DNA of 64,000 bases from Parapristionchus giblindavisi (taxonomy: Eukaryota; Nematoda; Chromadorea; Rhabditida; Diplogasteridae): positions 1 through 64,000 of the forward strand of contig CALSFV010000426.1 of NCBI GenBank assembly GCA_943737045.1, in the 5' to 3' direction. Below, piece after piece: positions 12,167 through 24,914 of the stretch (position 1 is the stretch's first letter; each line of letters opens with the position of its first letter). The translations under genes were made by a program, and so were the position numbers. The notes below the pieces were generated by a model. That model had not been told where the DNA came from. It did not search any database and saw only the letters and a program-made list of their open reading frames with translations.

Positions 12167-15100
12167 ATGAGAATAATTACAGAAAATGAGCCGGCTCCTC
12201 CACTCGGCTCGCCAGACGGCATCAAGATGTGCTGCTCGAACAAGGTGTTAATCGATATATTGATTTTATTGATTAATCGCAAATTTCTTTGTTCAAGTTA
12301 CTTTATATACTTCTGTTACAGTGTAGTGTGTACAGCAGGGCTGTGCATTTTACATTTTACGAATTTTACGATTTTACGACTTTTTTCGTAAAATTTTACG
12401 AAATGTCAAAAATTTTACGAAACGAAAAAATGGTTAAAAAAACTGAACAATCGGTGAAATTATAGTCAAGAATTGTCAAAAAATCAATCTTTGGTAACGT
12501 ATACATATTTTTTCGAAGTATTTAGCTGTAATTTCTTGCTCATCGTCTGTCCCTTGTATAAGAGAGTCGTTTATGAACATTTGCAGGTTTCATATCTTTT
12601 ATCACGAAATGCATTTGGGACAATGTCTTATAATTTTGACGCAAAATCCTTAACGAAAATTTTACGAATTTTACGAGAAAAAAAGTCGTAAAATTACGTT
12701 TAACGAAAATTTTACGAAAAAGATTTTACGCACAGCCCTGGTGTACAGTATCCCACAGACGAAAGCTTTCCTCCATTCCCTTCTCTAATTTTCATTTGGC
12801 TAATTTTCGAACTTTAAAAGCACGCACCGAACTAATTTTACACTACGCATTGGCAATACTTTCTCGCAAACGAAGAAAGCGAGAGAGTGTGGTCAGAGAG
12901 GAGAGTTTCATATTATCTCGGGCTGTAGCTTTAACACACGTTCCTTCCAGAACTGCCCGTACGCCGAGGTGCAGTTGCTCCACAAGGAGTGCTTCGATAA
13001 GCTCACCAAGGAGCTCATGACACGCATAAAGATGAAGGGTACGGTAGTTATTATTGATTGATTCCCTCATTGTATTGATTGATTCATTCCGTATTCCGCT
13101 CTAACTATTGATTGATTGTTAACCTCCCAAATACCGATGATATTATGAGGAGAGAAAAAATGCTTTCTAAATTGTTATTATCTTTAGGCCACTATCCTCT
13201 AATCAGTGGTACATATTGAATATTGATTCGATCAATAAATCATAATTGTCGATTGATTGACCGTAATTATCGATTGATTAATCATGATTATCGATTGCAG
13301 TGAAGAACTGGCCGGACCACCAGGTCTACGAGAATGCGTGGCGGAAGAAGGGCCTGTACATGGTGGGCAAGTACATATCGTGCAAGTGCTCCATAGGACT
13401 GCAGACCGTCGACGATAACAACTACATCAAGGTGAGCGGGTACGGTAGTGATGGGTTACGGTAGGCTGGTGTGATATGTTGGCGATTGCCGTATTCGAAG
13501 AAGGGTAGGGTGGCAAGGAGTATGTTACAAACTATTAAGAGACCGGCTCGGTAAGACTCGAGCATTTTGACCCTCTGCCGGACATTCGCGAGGACTTTCG
13601 ATCTGGCACTCAATACTTTCATCATAGACACATACCGGGGGGAGACCGATGAAAGTTATAGTGAAAATGCCCTTAGGCTCAAACCCGGCTCACATATGCC
13701 GCATAAAATAAAAAATTGAAAAAATAATAACTTTTCAATCGCGATAGCTAGGACTTTTATTTCTTTTTATTGGTGAATAACATGTCATGCACTCTTACAA
13801 ACACAGCTGAACAGCAATGTCATATCGTTTTGAATATGTTTTTTCGTGTCTCATTTTCAGATTTTTTTCCTTCTATCTTCGTTGAAGAGATACTGCAAGA
13901 AAATTCATAGTGCATATTGTAGCCCTGACGATTGTGTACATGGTGGTCACATTCCCTTGGCCAGCGAACATTTCGCAGGCATCGAGAATTGCAGCCGAAT
14001 GTGAGAAATGTGTAAATTGCAAAAATCGAAAATTAATTTTCTTGAAATTTTAAGAGGTAGCTTTATTATGTCATTTTACTCATAGTGATGCGTGTACACA
14101 GGAACAATATACAGATAGACTCAGACTACATTTTAAAAAAAATTGAGAAAAATAATTATTTTATTTTTATTTTTTCAGCTCAAACATTCAGTCGACCGTC
14201 AAGGCAAGTTCATTCATAGGGCGGATGGTGGCTGATGCATGTGTGTTTGCAGTAACGACTGCCACGTGAAGAATCGTCGTTTCGCAGATCTCGAATTTAT
14301 TTTTTAAATCATCAAACTTGAATATTTACATGTTTCTTTCACACAAATCGGTTGGAAGGTGGCGTACGGCAACCAACGGTGTACCTTTGTTATCAGTAGG
14401 ATTGTACGCTATTGTACTACCGTAATCGTCAGGAATCGAGAATTGATTTTTTTTCAGTCGACCCGTGATTGTCAACCATGACCCGGGATTCATGGTTGAG
14501 AATGACTGATGTCGAAAAATTCATGACGATCCCAGACCAAATACTATGTGGCATTATATCAACAGTGAGCCTACTTTTATTTTTCTGGGTACCGTAATCC
14601 GAACTACCGTAATCTAGCTACCGTATCCTATAATAATGTGGTGAAATTCTCGGTAAATTCAGGTGCGTGCATTACTATTACGGTAATTGGAGTTATGGTG
14701 TCCATAAAAACAAAAGTTGGGTCACTATTGATATAATGCCAATCAGTATTTGGTCTGGGATCATGATGAATTTTTCGACCTCAGCCATTCTCAACCATGA
14801 ACCCCGGGTCATGGTTGAGAATCATGGGTCGCCTGAAAAAAATTTAGTTCGTGATTCCTGACGGTTACGGTAGTACAGTACAGTACACTCCTACTGATAA
14901 CAATGGTACAGCTTTGGTTGCTGTACGCCACCTTCCAACCGATTTATATGAAAGAAACATATAAATTTTCAAGTTTGATGATTTAAAAAATAAATGCTAG
15001 ATCTGTGAAAAGACGATTCTTCACGTGATAGTTGTTTTCGCAAACGGACATGCATAAGCCACCATCCACCCTCTGAATCAACTTGCCTTTGCGGTCGACT

Positions 15101-18100
15101 GAATGTGGAAGTTGAAAAAATAAAAATAAAATAATTATTTTTCTCAATTTTTTTAAAATGTAGTCCGAGTCTATTTGTATATTTTTCCAATGTACGCGCA
15201 TTACTACGAGTAATATGACATAATAAAGCTAGCTCTCACTCTTGCGAATTTCAAGAAATTTAATTTTCGATTTTTGCAATTTACACATTTCTCACATTCG
15301 GCTGCAATTCTCGATGCCTGCGAAATGTTGGCTGGCCAAGGGAATGTGACCACCATGTACACAATCGTCAGGGCTACAATATGTACTTTGTCATTACTTG
15401 CAATCTCTCTTCAACGAGGATAAAAGGAGAAAAATCTGAAAAACAGACACGAAAAAACATATTCAGAATGGTATGATATTAATGTTCAGCAGTGTTTGTA
15501 AGAGTGCATAACATGTTATTCACTAATAAAAAGAAATAAAAGTCCTAGCTATCACGATTGAAAAGATATGAATTTTTCAATTTTTTACTTAATGTGACAT
15601 ATTTGAGCCGGGTTTGAGCCTAAGGGCATTTTCACTATAACTTTCATCGGTCTCTCCCCGGTATGTGTCTATGATGAAAGTATTGAGGATCAGATCGAAA
15701 GTCCTCGCGAATGTCCGGACCATGCTCGAGTCTTACCGAGCCGGTCTCTTAAGTCTGGTCTCATTTTTTGTTTGTTGATAACCTGGCTGAATTTTTAGAG
15801 AAGTGTAACGTCGACCTATGTTGCTCAGTTTGTGATGCAGGATGCAGATCTCTATGTTTCTTATTCTCTATCTATCTTTATCTCCATCCCCCCTCTCTCT
15901 CACTCTCTCCCCCTCTCTTTCACTCTCTTCTTTTCTGCATGCCAAATAAGAATAGATGGGAAAGACATTGAGAATGAATGGAAACTCTTCTTCATGCCCG
16001 CCTTCTAGCCTCACTTGCACACGTTTCACCTATTGCATTGAGTATTGTTGATCTTTGGACCCTAGACATATTGATCTTTGACCTTTGCCCTCTAGATATG
16101 TTGATCTTTGATCTCTTCAGTTGGGTACGGTAGTGACGTCGGAGGAGGACTACAACAAGATGCGCGAGGAACACCTCAAGAAGTCACAGAAACAGTGAGT
16201 TGGAGATGAAGGGATTGACTGATCGGGCTTGGACACCGGTGGTTACTTGAGCTGGATACAGTGTTGGATTTAGCCAAAATTCAACAAAAAACTTTAACTG
16301 TTTTGCCAAAATTCAATCAAAAATGAAATTTTTGCGGCTCACCGCTGGATTTTAATTTGTAAAGACAAAGGTTGTCCTCTTATGGTGCTGACCCGTGTAT
16401 GAACTTTCACGTTATTGTTTTTTTTTTTGAGACAAGTGATGAAAATAGAGCTTTTTAACAAAATTCATTTTTTGTAAGCACATTTCGCTTATGCATATCT
16501 GGCCGTTCTTTCACTCCCAGACGTTCTATAGCCATGGATCTCTTCTTCCTTCATTTCCTGATTTATTAGTGTCAAAGAGTTTTTTCTGTGTGTTCTCTCG
16601 AAAATCGGATATGTGTGCTTTTGCAAAAAAGGGCAACCGGAGTTCCTTGTTTCGGATCGAATAAGAGAGGGGGGGCGTGGCCTAGATACCATTCCTAAAT
16701 CCTGAACTACATTTAGTGGGTGTATCTGATGAATCGGTAAATAAACGGGGCGTCCGGTTTGGCCTAGGTGGCGTTCTCTCCCTTACCTTAGCTGTTCTCG
16801 ATTGTGTTCGTACAGGCTGATGTGGTGTTACATTTTCAAAACGTGCGCATGCCGTAACCTCCTCCGTAACGTCTTCGTAACGTCTCCATCGTTACGGTGG
16901 AGGTTACGGGCCGTAACTTACGGCGTGCGCACGTTTTGAAAATGTGAATGTAATACCGCATGACGAGGAGCCCCCCCCCCCCTCCCTGTAAAATTAGGGC
17001 TTTTAGAAAATTGGGCGCAATGTCCCCTGTAAAAATGACGTTGGTTTGAAAAATTTCCGTACGTACGTGCAGTAAGTATGTGCGCGCCGTGGAATGGCCT
17101 ATGTAAAATTAAATTTTTTTTTTACAATTTTCAGATCCCCCCTTTATAAATTATTATACAGTATAATTGAGCTCCCTCTATGTGATTGGGAACCCATCCA
17201 GTTTTCGCTAGGTGGTGTTCTCTCTCTTTACATAATGTAGAATACCGTAGTCTTGCTCGACATAGGTCTTACGGTAACATGCCGTACACTTCTTACTCTA
17301 ATCATAGGATGGTACGCTAGGGGAGATGCTGTGCGCAAACTGGGAAATTTTAAGGCAAGGCTCTGCGCATGACTATGAAAACTTTTTCCAATTATGCAAG
17401 GCAATGCGCAAGGTCCCGGGAGGAAGGCAGGGCTGTTCGCCAAAATAATTCATTTTTAAGCGCCCACCTATGCTTCTTAGTGTAATTATCGTCTTCAGCA
17501 AGAAGAACAATACGCTGCCCAAGATCGATCCGACCTTTGGCGGCAAGCACATGGCAGACCTCGAGAATCGTCTCAATCAGAAGTTTTGGGAAAAGGTACG
17601 GTAGGCTGGTACGGCTATAGATTACTGTAGCCCTATTACTGTAGGTTATTGTATTTGTGAGTACTGTGGCTATAAATTTAGGCTAAAGTCTTTAGCTCTA
17701 TTACGGTAGGTTAGTATGGCTTGAGAAGACTGTAGGCTACTGTACCTCTATTGGTGTACATAGTATGACTTGAGATGATTGTGGATTACTGTAGCTTGTA
17801 TACTGTGGCTCAGGATTACTGTTGTATACTGTGGCTCAGGATTACTGTATTCACAATAACTCCATTCAGGAAGAGCAAATAAAGAGGGCAGAGGCGGGCG
17901 ATCACAGTGCCTCCGTCGAGCGCAGTCCCTCGTTCACTTCTCGATCAAAGGACGACGATTACCACTACACCACCACACCAGGCGTACCCTACACCAGAAC
18001 ACGGTACCATAGTTATTTATTTATTTATTTATCCATCAGTTAAAAACAAGAATAATGAATTAATGCGCCGCATGAGACCGCGAAGAGTATGCATAGGTCG

Positions 18101-18417
18101 AACAGTATGTTACAATTTGTAACTTACAAAGTACCAAGTCTGACCGCATTTTGAGCTAAAATTTCCTAAATATCGAAAACCTGACCGTATTTTGAGCCAA
18201 AATTTGCGAAAAATCGAAACGCGGACCGAATTTTGAAATCCGGTATATCTTATCATCAGCAGCGCTTTTTTTTCTTTGAGCACAGATTTCTTAACTTTAA
18301 TTCGTTTTTTTACTTGTTGAAACATCCTTATGATGTATGCTAAATAATTGCCGACCAAAGGAATAAATGTCTTTTATATTCAGTCCCTTCCTAGCGATGA
18401 TCGCTTGACGTGAATAA

Positions 18418-18462
<45 letters not shown>

Positions 18463-20159
18463 TCCCTTTGGCGATCGTACTACTGCATCGCCAGCAAGCC
18501 ACGCGAAACTCGAAACCGCAAGCCCCGTCGCCGATCACACGCCCCGAACCAGAAGTGAGTCTTTGTATAATAATAATAATAATAATAATTTTATTCACCA
18601 TAAAATAGGCAAACGAGTGATTAAACAATAAATGAGTGAATGTAGAAGTGAGAGATCAATGTTACAAATATAAGAAAAAGGATGGTGGAAGGGAACGGAG
18701 GAGATCGAATGTGTAATGGAATATAGTGAAGAAGTCAGCTCATGATGAAAATAAGAATAAGATTGTAGTTTGATCGTTAGGGCTTGATCTTTGTAGTTTG
18801 ATCGCTCAATCTGTATTTTGCTCAGATATCTCGACTGTGAGTATCGGATCCTCGATCACTTCCGCCGAGCGCACGCCCCGGTCCAGAAGTGAGTCTGATC
18901 TTTCATCTTTGTAGTTTGATCTTTCGAGCTCGATCTTTGTAGTTTGATCTTTTGGACTAGATCATTGTAGTTTGATCTTTTGTACTCGATCTTTGTAGTT
19001 TGATCCCTTGGGCTCGATCTTTGTACTTTGAACCCTTGTGCTCGATCATTGTAGTTTGATCCTCTAATCTATATTTTGATCTTCAGAAACCTCAAGCGTG
19101 CAGCATCAGCAGACAATGGTGACCGAGGTGAGCCATATATGTCCGTAGGTATCTGGACTAGCTAAATTAGGGCGTGATCTTTGATCTTTAATCGTTGATT
19201 TTTTTTCAGAAGAAGAAGCAGCTGCACTACGTCTCCATGAGGGATTGGGCGGATGAGTATAACCAATCAAATGGCGACATAGGTAGGTACTATTACTGTA
19301 TCTATGGGCTGTATTTGTTCAATTTTATTGCTTACTGTACATATTTTAATATTATTATTATTATTATTATTATTATTATCATTATGCAGGCGCGTGGACG
19401 GAGGACGATGTGCGCTCCGTAAACGAGCTCCTGGTTCTCGGCAAGGACCAAGTGCTGTGCCGCGTCACGCGCACCAAACTCAACCGTACGTTATGGTCTT
19501 TATGATTTATTCATACATTTTTGTTCAACTCACATTTTTCAGAACTATAATCTGGCCTGTTGTTGTAATGAACTGGCGTGATTACAAACTGGCCCGTAAA
19601 ATCGCTTATTTTGGCTAAACATGCTCTAATGTGACCCGTTTTATAAGCCTACGAATGTATAAACTGACACGTACCCACAATGTGGGTGCTCGAAAATGTA
19701 TGGATTGATTAGATGGCATACGGTTGTATCGATTAGTATTCAGTGGGAAAAAAGAAATCGATTGATTGGTTAGATTACTGTAGCTTTGATCGATAAATGA
19801 CGTCACTGCAGGACCCCAGATCATTCCCGAGCTCACCGCGCGCACCGCCTGGATCTACTCCGACATGGCTCTCTTCATCAAGGTAGCCGAGTTTTTGATT
19901 ACACTACCGTATCCAATGTGTTATTGATTTTTCCTGCAGGCCGGAATTCCGGTTGAGACGCAGTTCACGATGCAGGAGTATATGCTGATCGTGCACGGCT
20001 ACGAAGTGAAGTATCCGGTACGGTATCTTTCGATTACTGTAGAAACTGGCAATATTGGGTACTGTATTTTATCGATTGATTTAGGACGATCCGATCGTAA
20101 TGTGCAGCGATCTGTCATTTGCGTGTCTCGAGTGCGTCGACATGATTGAATACATGTGA
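12167..20159 (+). CDS. Headcase-like protein (HECA/hdc homologue)
   Basis: Fourteen exons join in phase: 12167-12244, 12951-13038, 13301-13431, 16121-16194, 17499-17595, 17870-18003, 18463-18554, 18826-18888, 19087-19127, 19210-19282, 19390-19485, 19812-19882, 19940-20017 and 20085-20159 (TGA); 396 residues. The N-terminus has the Cys/His layout of the headcase domain: CCSNKNCPY (22-30), HKECF (37-41), AWRKKGLYM (68-76) and CKC (83-85). The middle (about 150-240) is Ser/Thr/Arg-rich and looks disordered. The C-terminus again resembles headcase, with MLIVHGYEVKYP and a final Cys-rich CSDLSFACLECVDMIEYM. Headcase proteins are cytoplasmic regulators of growth and of imaginal or progenitor cell fate in insects; the role in this animal is inferred. 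ATG 12167 is only the best visible start: an acceptor at 12182 could instead join an unseen 5' exon at phase 1. Introns 1 and 3 carry a hAT-type MITE and a 2.2-kb palindrome. Possible poly(A) signals lie at 20446, 20631 and 20989. Confidence 0.82.
12336..12740. mobile_element. hAT-type non-autonomous element with 8-bp TSD
   Basis: The ends CAGGGCTGTGC and GCACAGCCCTG are exact inverted repeats. Both sides are flanked by the direct repeat GTGTACAG (12328-12335 and 12741-12748). An 8-bp duplication with a CAGGG terminus is the hAT pattern. The interior is AT-rich and made of TTTTACGAAAATTTTACG words; no transposase is present. It lies in intron 1 of the headcase-like gene. Confidence 0.88.
12816..12935. 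mobile_element. MITE family A, copy 5
   Basis: AAAAGCACGCACCGAACTAA on the left and TATTATCTCGGGCTGTAGCT on the right flank the GAAAGCGAGAGAGTGTGG core. It ends just 15 bp before exon 2 of the headcase-like gene. Confidence 0.65.
13539..15748. mobile_element. Long palindromic element, TTAA-flanked (TTAA family, copy 1)
   Basis: Two roughly 1-kb arms are reverse complements of each other, with turnover at about 14570-14700. Both ends read GAGACCGGCTCGGTAAGACT going inward, and both are directly flanked by TTAA (13535-13538, 15749-15752). The arms carry the internal palindrome CATGACCCGGG/TCATGGTTGAG. No coding sequence is seen. It sits in intron 3 of the headcase-like gene. A TTAA duplication is known for piggyBac and Kolobok transposons; assignment to either is not proven. 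Confidence 0.85.
16195..17498. other. Headcase-like intron 4, small elements only
   Basis: It holds a hairpin element (16828-16953), a diverged copy of the CTGTAAAATTAGG-type family (about 16970-17150), and a GCGCAAGG/GCCCACCTATGC family fragment (about 17310-17475) that resembles 54868-55268. No additional exon is needed by phase. Confidence 0.6.
16828..16953. mobile_element. Hairpin MITE with TTACATTT ends
   Basis: TTACATTTTCAAAACGTGCG pairs with GCGCACGTTTTGAAAATG on the right, and the centre pairs CCGTAACCTCC with GGAGGTTACGG. It belongs with 45502-45596 and 51666-51861. Confidence 0.8.
18091..18248. mobile_element. CATAGGTCGAA family, 3'-incomplete copy
   Basis: It starts CATAGGTCGAACAG and carries repeated CTGACCGCATTTTGAGC words as in 46927-47078 and 55028-55231. 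The right CGACCTATG end is not found. It lies in headcase-like intron 6. Confidence 0.65.
18415..18461. repeat. (TTA)n microsatellite abutting a splice acceptor
   Basis: The run of TTA triplets leads directly into the ATTATTCAG acceptor of headcase-like exon 7. Similar TTA/TAA runs near exons occur at 19352, 49475, 51458, 57536, 57850, 58570, 61620 and 63545. Confidence 0.85.
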
Positions 20160-21222
20160 GGATCCCGTACGGAATTCCCCGCCTACCGTAATCCTCTTTG
20201 TATTGATTTTCTAAATTGTTCCTTGATTTCCCAGTCGTCTTTCAAGTGTGTAAAAAAACCAATTTAAAAACTTTGCCAAACTCCAACTTTGTCCTATTGT
20301 ATACATGTAAAAATGTTAATGTTGCTCTCGTGAGCAATTTGAACTCCCCATTCTGGCCACGCTGACTTGTACGCGAGGAGTGAGAGAAGAGAGAGAGCGT
20401 CTGGTCAGCGTGCGGCGGTTCCGATCAACTTGCCATTTTCCAAGCAATAAAAGAGAATTGCTCCATCTCGTTCCCTCTCATCTACCCTCAGGGTAGAATC
20501 CTTCCCCCCCCCCCCATCTCATGCTACTCGTTATCGATTTTTTTTCTCGATTGCGACCATTTGTTACCGTAATCTGGTGTTACCGTAGTTCCGATGTATG
20601 TGTGTGTTGTTACTGTAGTTTCGTAATCATAATAAAATAGTGTTTCTACTCGGTAAGCATTTAGAATTATAGTTCATCTTTGATCTTTGATCTTTGGCAA
20701 ATTTGAGTTTTTCCAATATTTGATCTTTGATCCTGAGTCTAGAATCTCAGTGTAGTAATGATCATGCTGTCTTCTGTAGTGTCTGTTATATTTTCATCTT
20801 CTTTTGTTGTTAATTGTACTTATTTGCGATAATCATTAAGTTGTACTTTCTCTGTCCATATCATCGATGATCTTTGATCCTTGCTCTTTGATCTTTGATC
20901 TTTAATCTTTGCTCTCTATTTAGAAGGTCTGCTCTCCATCATAAGTTGCTCACACTTTTGTTGTATGATATTATGAATCCGCCCGTGTAAATAAATTTGT
21001 GTGAACCGAATATTGAAGACCCAGAATCAATCAATAATCTTGGTTACAGTTTCTATTTAATACATCTGGATGATATCTTACAACGAAATACGTACAGTAG
21101 GCAGATGCTCAATTTGCATTATCTAATGGAAGTTTGGCTTTGATAGGCTCGCGCGATAGGTTTTTAAACGCACTCTCACTCCGGTGTTAGGGAGAGTGCG
21201 TTTTTAAGATCATAGGGAGCAT

Positions 21223-21408
21223 ACATGGGCGGGGTACCTGGAGCTCGATTCTACAGGGGGCATTCGAACGAAAAATGGTTAATTTTACAGGGGGCCTTCA
21301 CTTTTTCTTCAAAAATGTCACTTAAACGTCATTTTTTACAGGGACATTCCACAAATTTTGAAAAATCAATAATTTTACAGGGGGCACCCCCATGTTGGCG
21401 CCCATGTG
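21223..21408. mobile_element. CATACATGGGCG element with 8-bp TSD
   Basis: It starts CATACATGGGCGGGGTACCT and ends GGCGCCCATGTGTG, and is flanked by ATAGGGAG on both sides. Inside are several CTGTAGAATCG / TTTTACAGGGGGC words shared with 21970-22154, 56480-56670 and 59325-59516. Confidence 0.75.
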
Positions 21409-21969
21409 TGATAGGGAGACACTGTCTCCTTATTATCCTTCTTATTCCTCCTTCTCTTTCTCCTTATATGTCCATCTGCACTCTCCTTTTTCTCCCTCTC
21501 TCTCTCTATCTCCATCCTTTATCTCTCTCTCACTCTACTCTCTCTCTCCCTCCCTCTCCCTCTACCACCACCTCTAGATCACAACAACGACACATCTCTA
21601 TCACACTCCGTCCTCTGTCCTCCGAGATAGTATTGTGCCCCGAAGAGACGGCATAACTGATCAGTGATGTCTATGCGTGCTCTTTTATGATATATCGTTA
21701 CCGGTGCAGTTTAAGAGGGGAGGGAGGGCTAGGGACTTAACGGGACCGAGCAGAAGGTCATTCCATAACAATCTTCTCGTAGCTTCTCGTTAACGATCAG
21801 AGTGCTCGATCCCAAGTGGTATGCTGGCGATGTTTTCAGAGCCGCCAAGCGTCGATCCTTTCACATAGCGGCAGAGAGATGGTGGCAGATATGAATTAGA
21901 GTTTGCTAGCGCTGGAACTTCCTACATTGGTGTTCAGAGTAGCGTGAATGTAAGGCGGGCATGTATACA

Positions 21970-22154
21970 TGGGCGCCGACATGGGGGTGCCCCCTGTAAA
22001 ATTAGAACTTTTCGAAAATTTGTGGAATGCCCCCTTTAAAAAATGAGGTTTGGGTGAAATTTTTGTAGGAAAAAGTGAAGGCCCCCCTGTAGAAATAACA
22101 ATTTTTCGTTCGAATGCCCCCTGTAGAATCGAGCTCCAGGTACCCCGCCCATGT
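21970..22154. mobile_element. CATACATGGGCG element, inverted copy
   Basis: Close reverse complement of 21223-21408, ending GGTACCCCGCCCATGTATG. The target duplication is less clear than for its partner (AAGGC shared only). The pair, about 560 bp apart in opposite orientation, could itself fold. Confidence 0.72.
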
Positions 22155-22303
22155 ATGAAGGCAATACATCATTCTGTAATGCATGCCATTTTCTCCTTTC
22201 CATGCACAACACCCTCTATGTTGTAGGCTATTTTTTAAATGTTTAAACGAATAGAGCGAGATACGTTCATCGTTCCTGAATGGGATAGTGGCGAATGAAA
22301 CAA

Positions 22304-22351
22304 GTGGCCGTATGCAAGAACAACGGGAGAACGGTTCTTGCATACGGCCAC
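22304..22351. mobile_element. Hairpin MITE, GTGGCCGTATGCAAGAAC
   Basis: A 48-bp hairpin in which GTGGCCGTATGCAAGAAC pairs with its complement. It is related to 11070-11123. Confidence 0.7.
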
Positions 22352-22596
22352 ATGGAAGAGTATCGAGGATATATTACATATTATATCGATTAAGCAAGAG
22401 CAAATCGTTCATGCACGTGATTTACTCTATTGAAATTTGACAAAAATTACCCTTTTTGGAGCTGCTTGTCTCAATCAGAAATGTTTCGCATAATGTCAGG
22501 AATAGAATAGAGACAAAGTGCCTCGATCGAGTTGACCAGACTGAAATATGATCAGAGTGTCTAAGGACGACTACAGAGTACAAAATATATTACATT

Positions 22597-22616
22597 TTGA
22601 CCTCTCTCTCCCCCTC

Positions 22617-22660
<44 letters not shown>

Positions 22661-24175
22661 TCTCACTCTCTCTCTCCCCCTCACCCTCTCACTCTCTCTC
22701 TCTCTCTCACTCTCTCTCTCTCTCTCACTCTCTCTCTCTCTCTCTCACTCTCTCTCTCTCTCTCTCCCTCTCCCTCTTCCTCTCCTCATTCTCGCACTCT
22801 CACTCCCCCTCTATCTCCCATGTTATTGTGCACGTTGTGATGTTTCTGCTGTGCTGTGGTCGTTTCATTTTCGATTTTATCTTCAATTTATTTAGAACCT
22901 CGACTCATAGAACGAGAGGGAGAGAGAGGGAGGGAGGGAGATAGAGAGAGTGCAAAGAAGCTTGAGATGTGATAGGGCCCTTCCCTTTGTTTCCCTGATC
23001 ATAAGAGGTGACCAGAGTAGGAGAATCACGTGTGTGATTCTGCAATTCCGTTCAAGGTGCAAACTGTAGTTTACGGAAAGGGGCGGAGCTTAATCTGGGT
23101 TTTGATGTGTCATGTGGCTTTCAAGCGAATAAGATATGGAGATTGTAGATGGTGGGAGAGAGGGAGAGGGAGAGAGGGAGGTCGTTGATCATTTACTCTT
23201 TTCTCGTTCTATTCTCTTCTCATTCTCTAATCAATCGAGCGCGCTCTATATCTCTCTGTTCTCTATCCCTCTCCCTCTCCCTCTCCCTCTCCCTCTCCCT
23301 CTCCCTCTCCCTCTCCCTCTCCCCTCTCATCTCCCCATCAAACTCTCAACGACGCACGTGTTGCCAAACTCTCACGTTGTTTCAAACACTCTGTTCTTTT
23401 ATCGCTCAGAATATCCGTCTGCTTCTGCATCTCTCGACTCCCTCCCTCTCCCTCTCTACCTCTTCTTCTACCTCTCCCTCTCCCTTTCCACTCCTCCCTC
23501 TCCCTCTCCGTCTCTCCCTCTATCTCTGCCTCCCGTTCTACCTCTGCATCTTAACACATCTTCTTTACCTCATTGTTTCGAATACACTGCCATGCTTTAC
23601 TTACACACTGTTCGTTGTGAGATTGTATTTTCAGTGTCTCTAATGTATTCATTGTCATTCTTTGTCTAATACCTTGAATATCTGAAATCCATACAAATTC
23701 ATTATTGTGCCACATTTACTCTGCATCTCTCCATAGCTTCAGTACATTTTCACTTGCAGCTCATTCTCAATGCCTCTATTTATTTATTTTCTTCCACTTC
23801 ATCTCTTCAATTTCCCTCTTCATGTGCCTCTTTACCTCTATTTCTCTACCTCTGCATCTCCTTCTCTCACTCTCCCTCTCCATCTCCCTCTCTACCTCTC
23901 CCTCTCCCTCTCCCTTTCTCCATCTTCCTCTCCCTCTCTCTCTTCCTCTCCCCCCCTCCTTCTCCCTCCCTCTCCCTCTCCCTCTCTACCTCTCCCTCTG
24001 CTTCTCCCTCTCCCTCTCCCTCTACCTCTCCCTCTCTCTTCCTCTCCCTCTCTCTCTTCCTCTCTTCCTCTCCCTCTCCCTCTCTCCCTCCCTCTCCTCC
24101 CTCCCTCTCCCTATGTACCTCTCCCTCTGCTTCTCCCTCTCTCCCTCTCCCTCTCCCTCTCCCTCTCCCTCTCCC
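22597..24175. repeat. CT and CCCTCT simple-repeat arrays
   Basis: (CT)n with CTCACTCT variants occupies 22597-22830. (CCCTCT)n hexamer arrays occupy 23264-23330 and, more broken, 23430-23540 and 23830-24175. The strand is pyrimidine, opposite to the GA blocks at the window start. Confidence 0.9.
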
Positions 24176-24914
24176 CTATCTGCCCATTATCAGCCCATGC
24201 ACCCCCTCGCATCTCGTGTCTCCCTTCGTGCGTATGCCTATCACTCAATCAATCACGCACGTCCTTCTACTCTCTCTATGCGGATTGTACAGCGTTTTTC
24301 CAACAAATCGAGGGCGGTCATTGAATACTTGGTAACATGCAAAAAAAATACTATTTGATGTACCGTGGTGTACTTTAACCGTCTGTGCTCTCTCACTTTT
24401 CCGTACTCTCTCTCTCTCTCGCTCTCTCTCTCTCTCGCTCGCTCGCTCTCTTTTTCGCTTCCATTTCTCTGTCACACGATGACCGCTCTCGAAAGGCTGT
24501 GGATTGGTAACCCTTTATTGCGTTGATATGTCATGGTTGTCATTTTTTTTGTACACATTTTATTCCAATCATCACAAAATTCTGAAATTCTGACCATAAA
24601 TTCTGATTATGCTTCCGTGAGCGACGCAGAGTTTCTCCAGCACAGGCAGAGCGATTATTGAAAACTTCATGCTAAATCCATGGTGTGCTTTCTGCGCCCT
24701 CTCACTTTTGCCTACTCTTTACACATTATTGATTGATTGATTGATTGAATATTGATTACCTTGACGAGACCTCGGCTTTATTCTCGAATCGTGCTTTTCC
24801 CCTGATTCATTACCTTACATTTTACTCGTTATCCTTCTTCATCTTCATGATTACGCAAAACGCGCTTCACTTGGAAAAGTCGTTGTAGGTCTTCCCTGAA
24901 TTTGAAATTGAAAT

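Larger units (their letters stand above)
20160..24914. other. Intergenic region, headcase-like gene to NHR1
   Basis: The 3' flank has TTGATCTTTG clusters (20670-20910). The rest is two inverted copies of a CATACATGGGCG element (21223-21408, 21970-22154), a 48-bp hairpin (22304-22351), CT/CCCTCT arrays (21480-21575, 22597-22830, 23260-24175, 24405-24450) and a GA tract (22913-22960). I see no gene; the long frames here are Ser/Leu/Pro translations of CT repeats. Confidence 0.7.

Noticed and set aside
22548..24358. Several long overlapping frames (up to 217 codons) of Ser/Leu/Pro
   Set aside because: All are readings of CT and CCCTCT simple repeats, open in several frames at once; no domain or splice structure.
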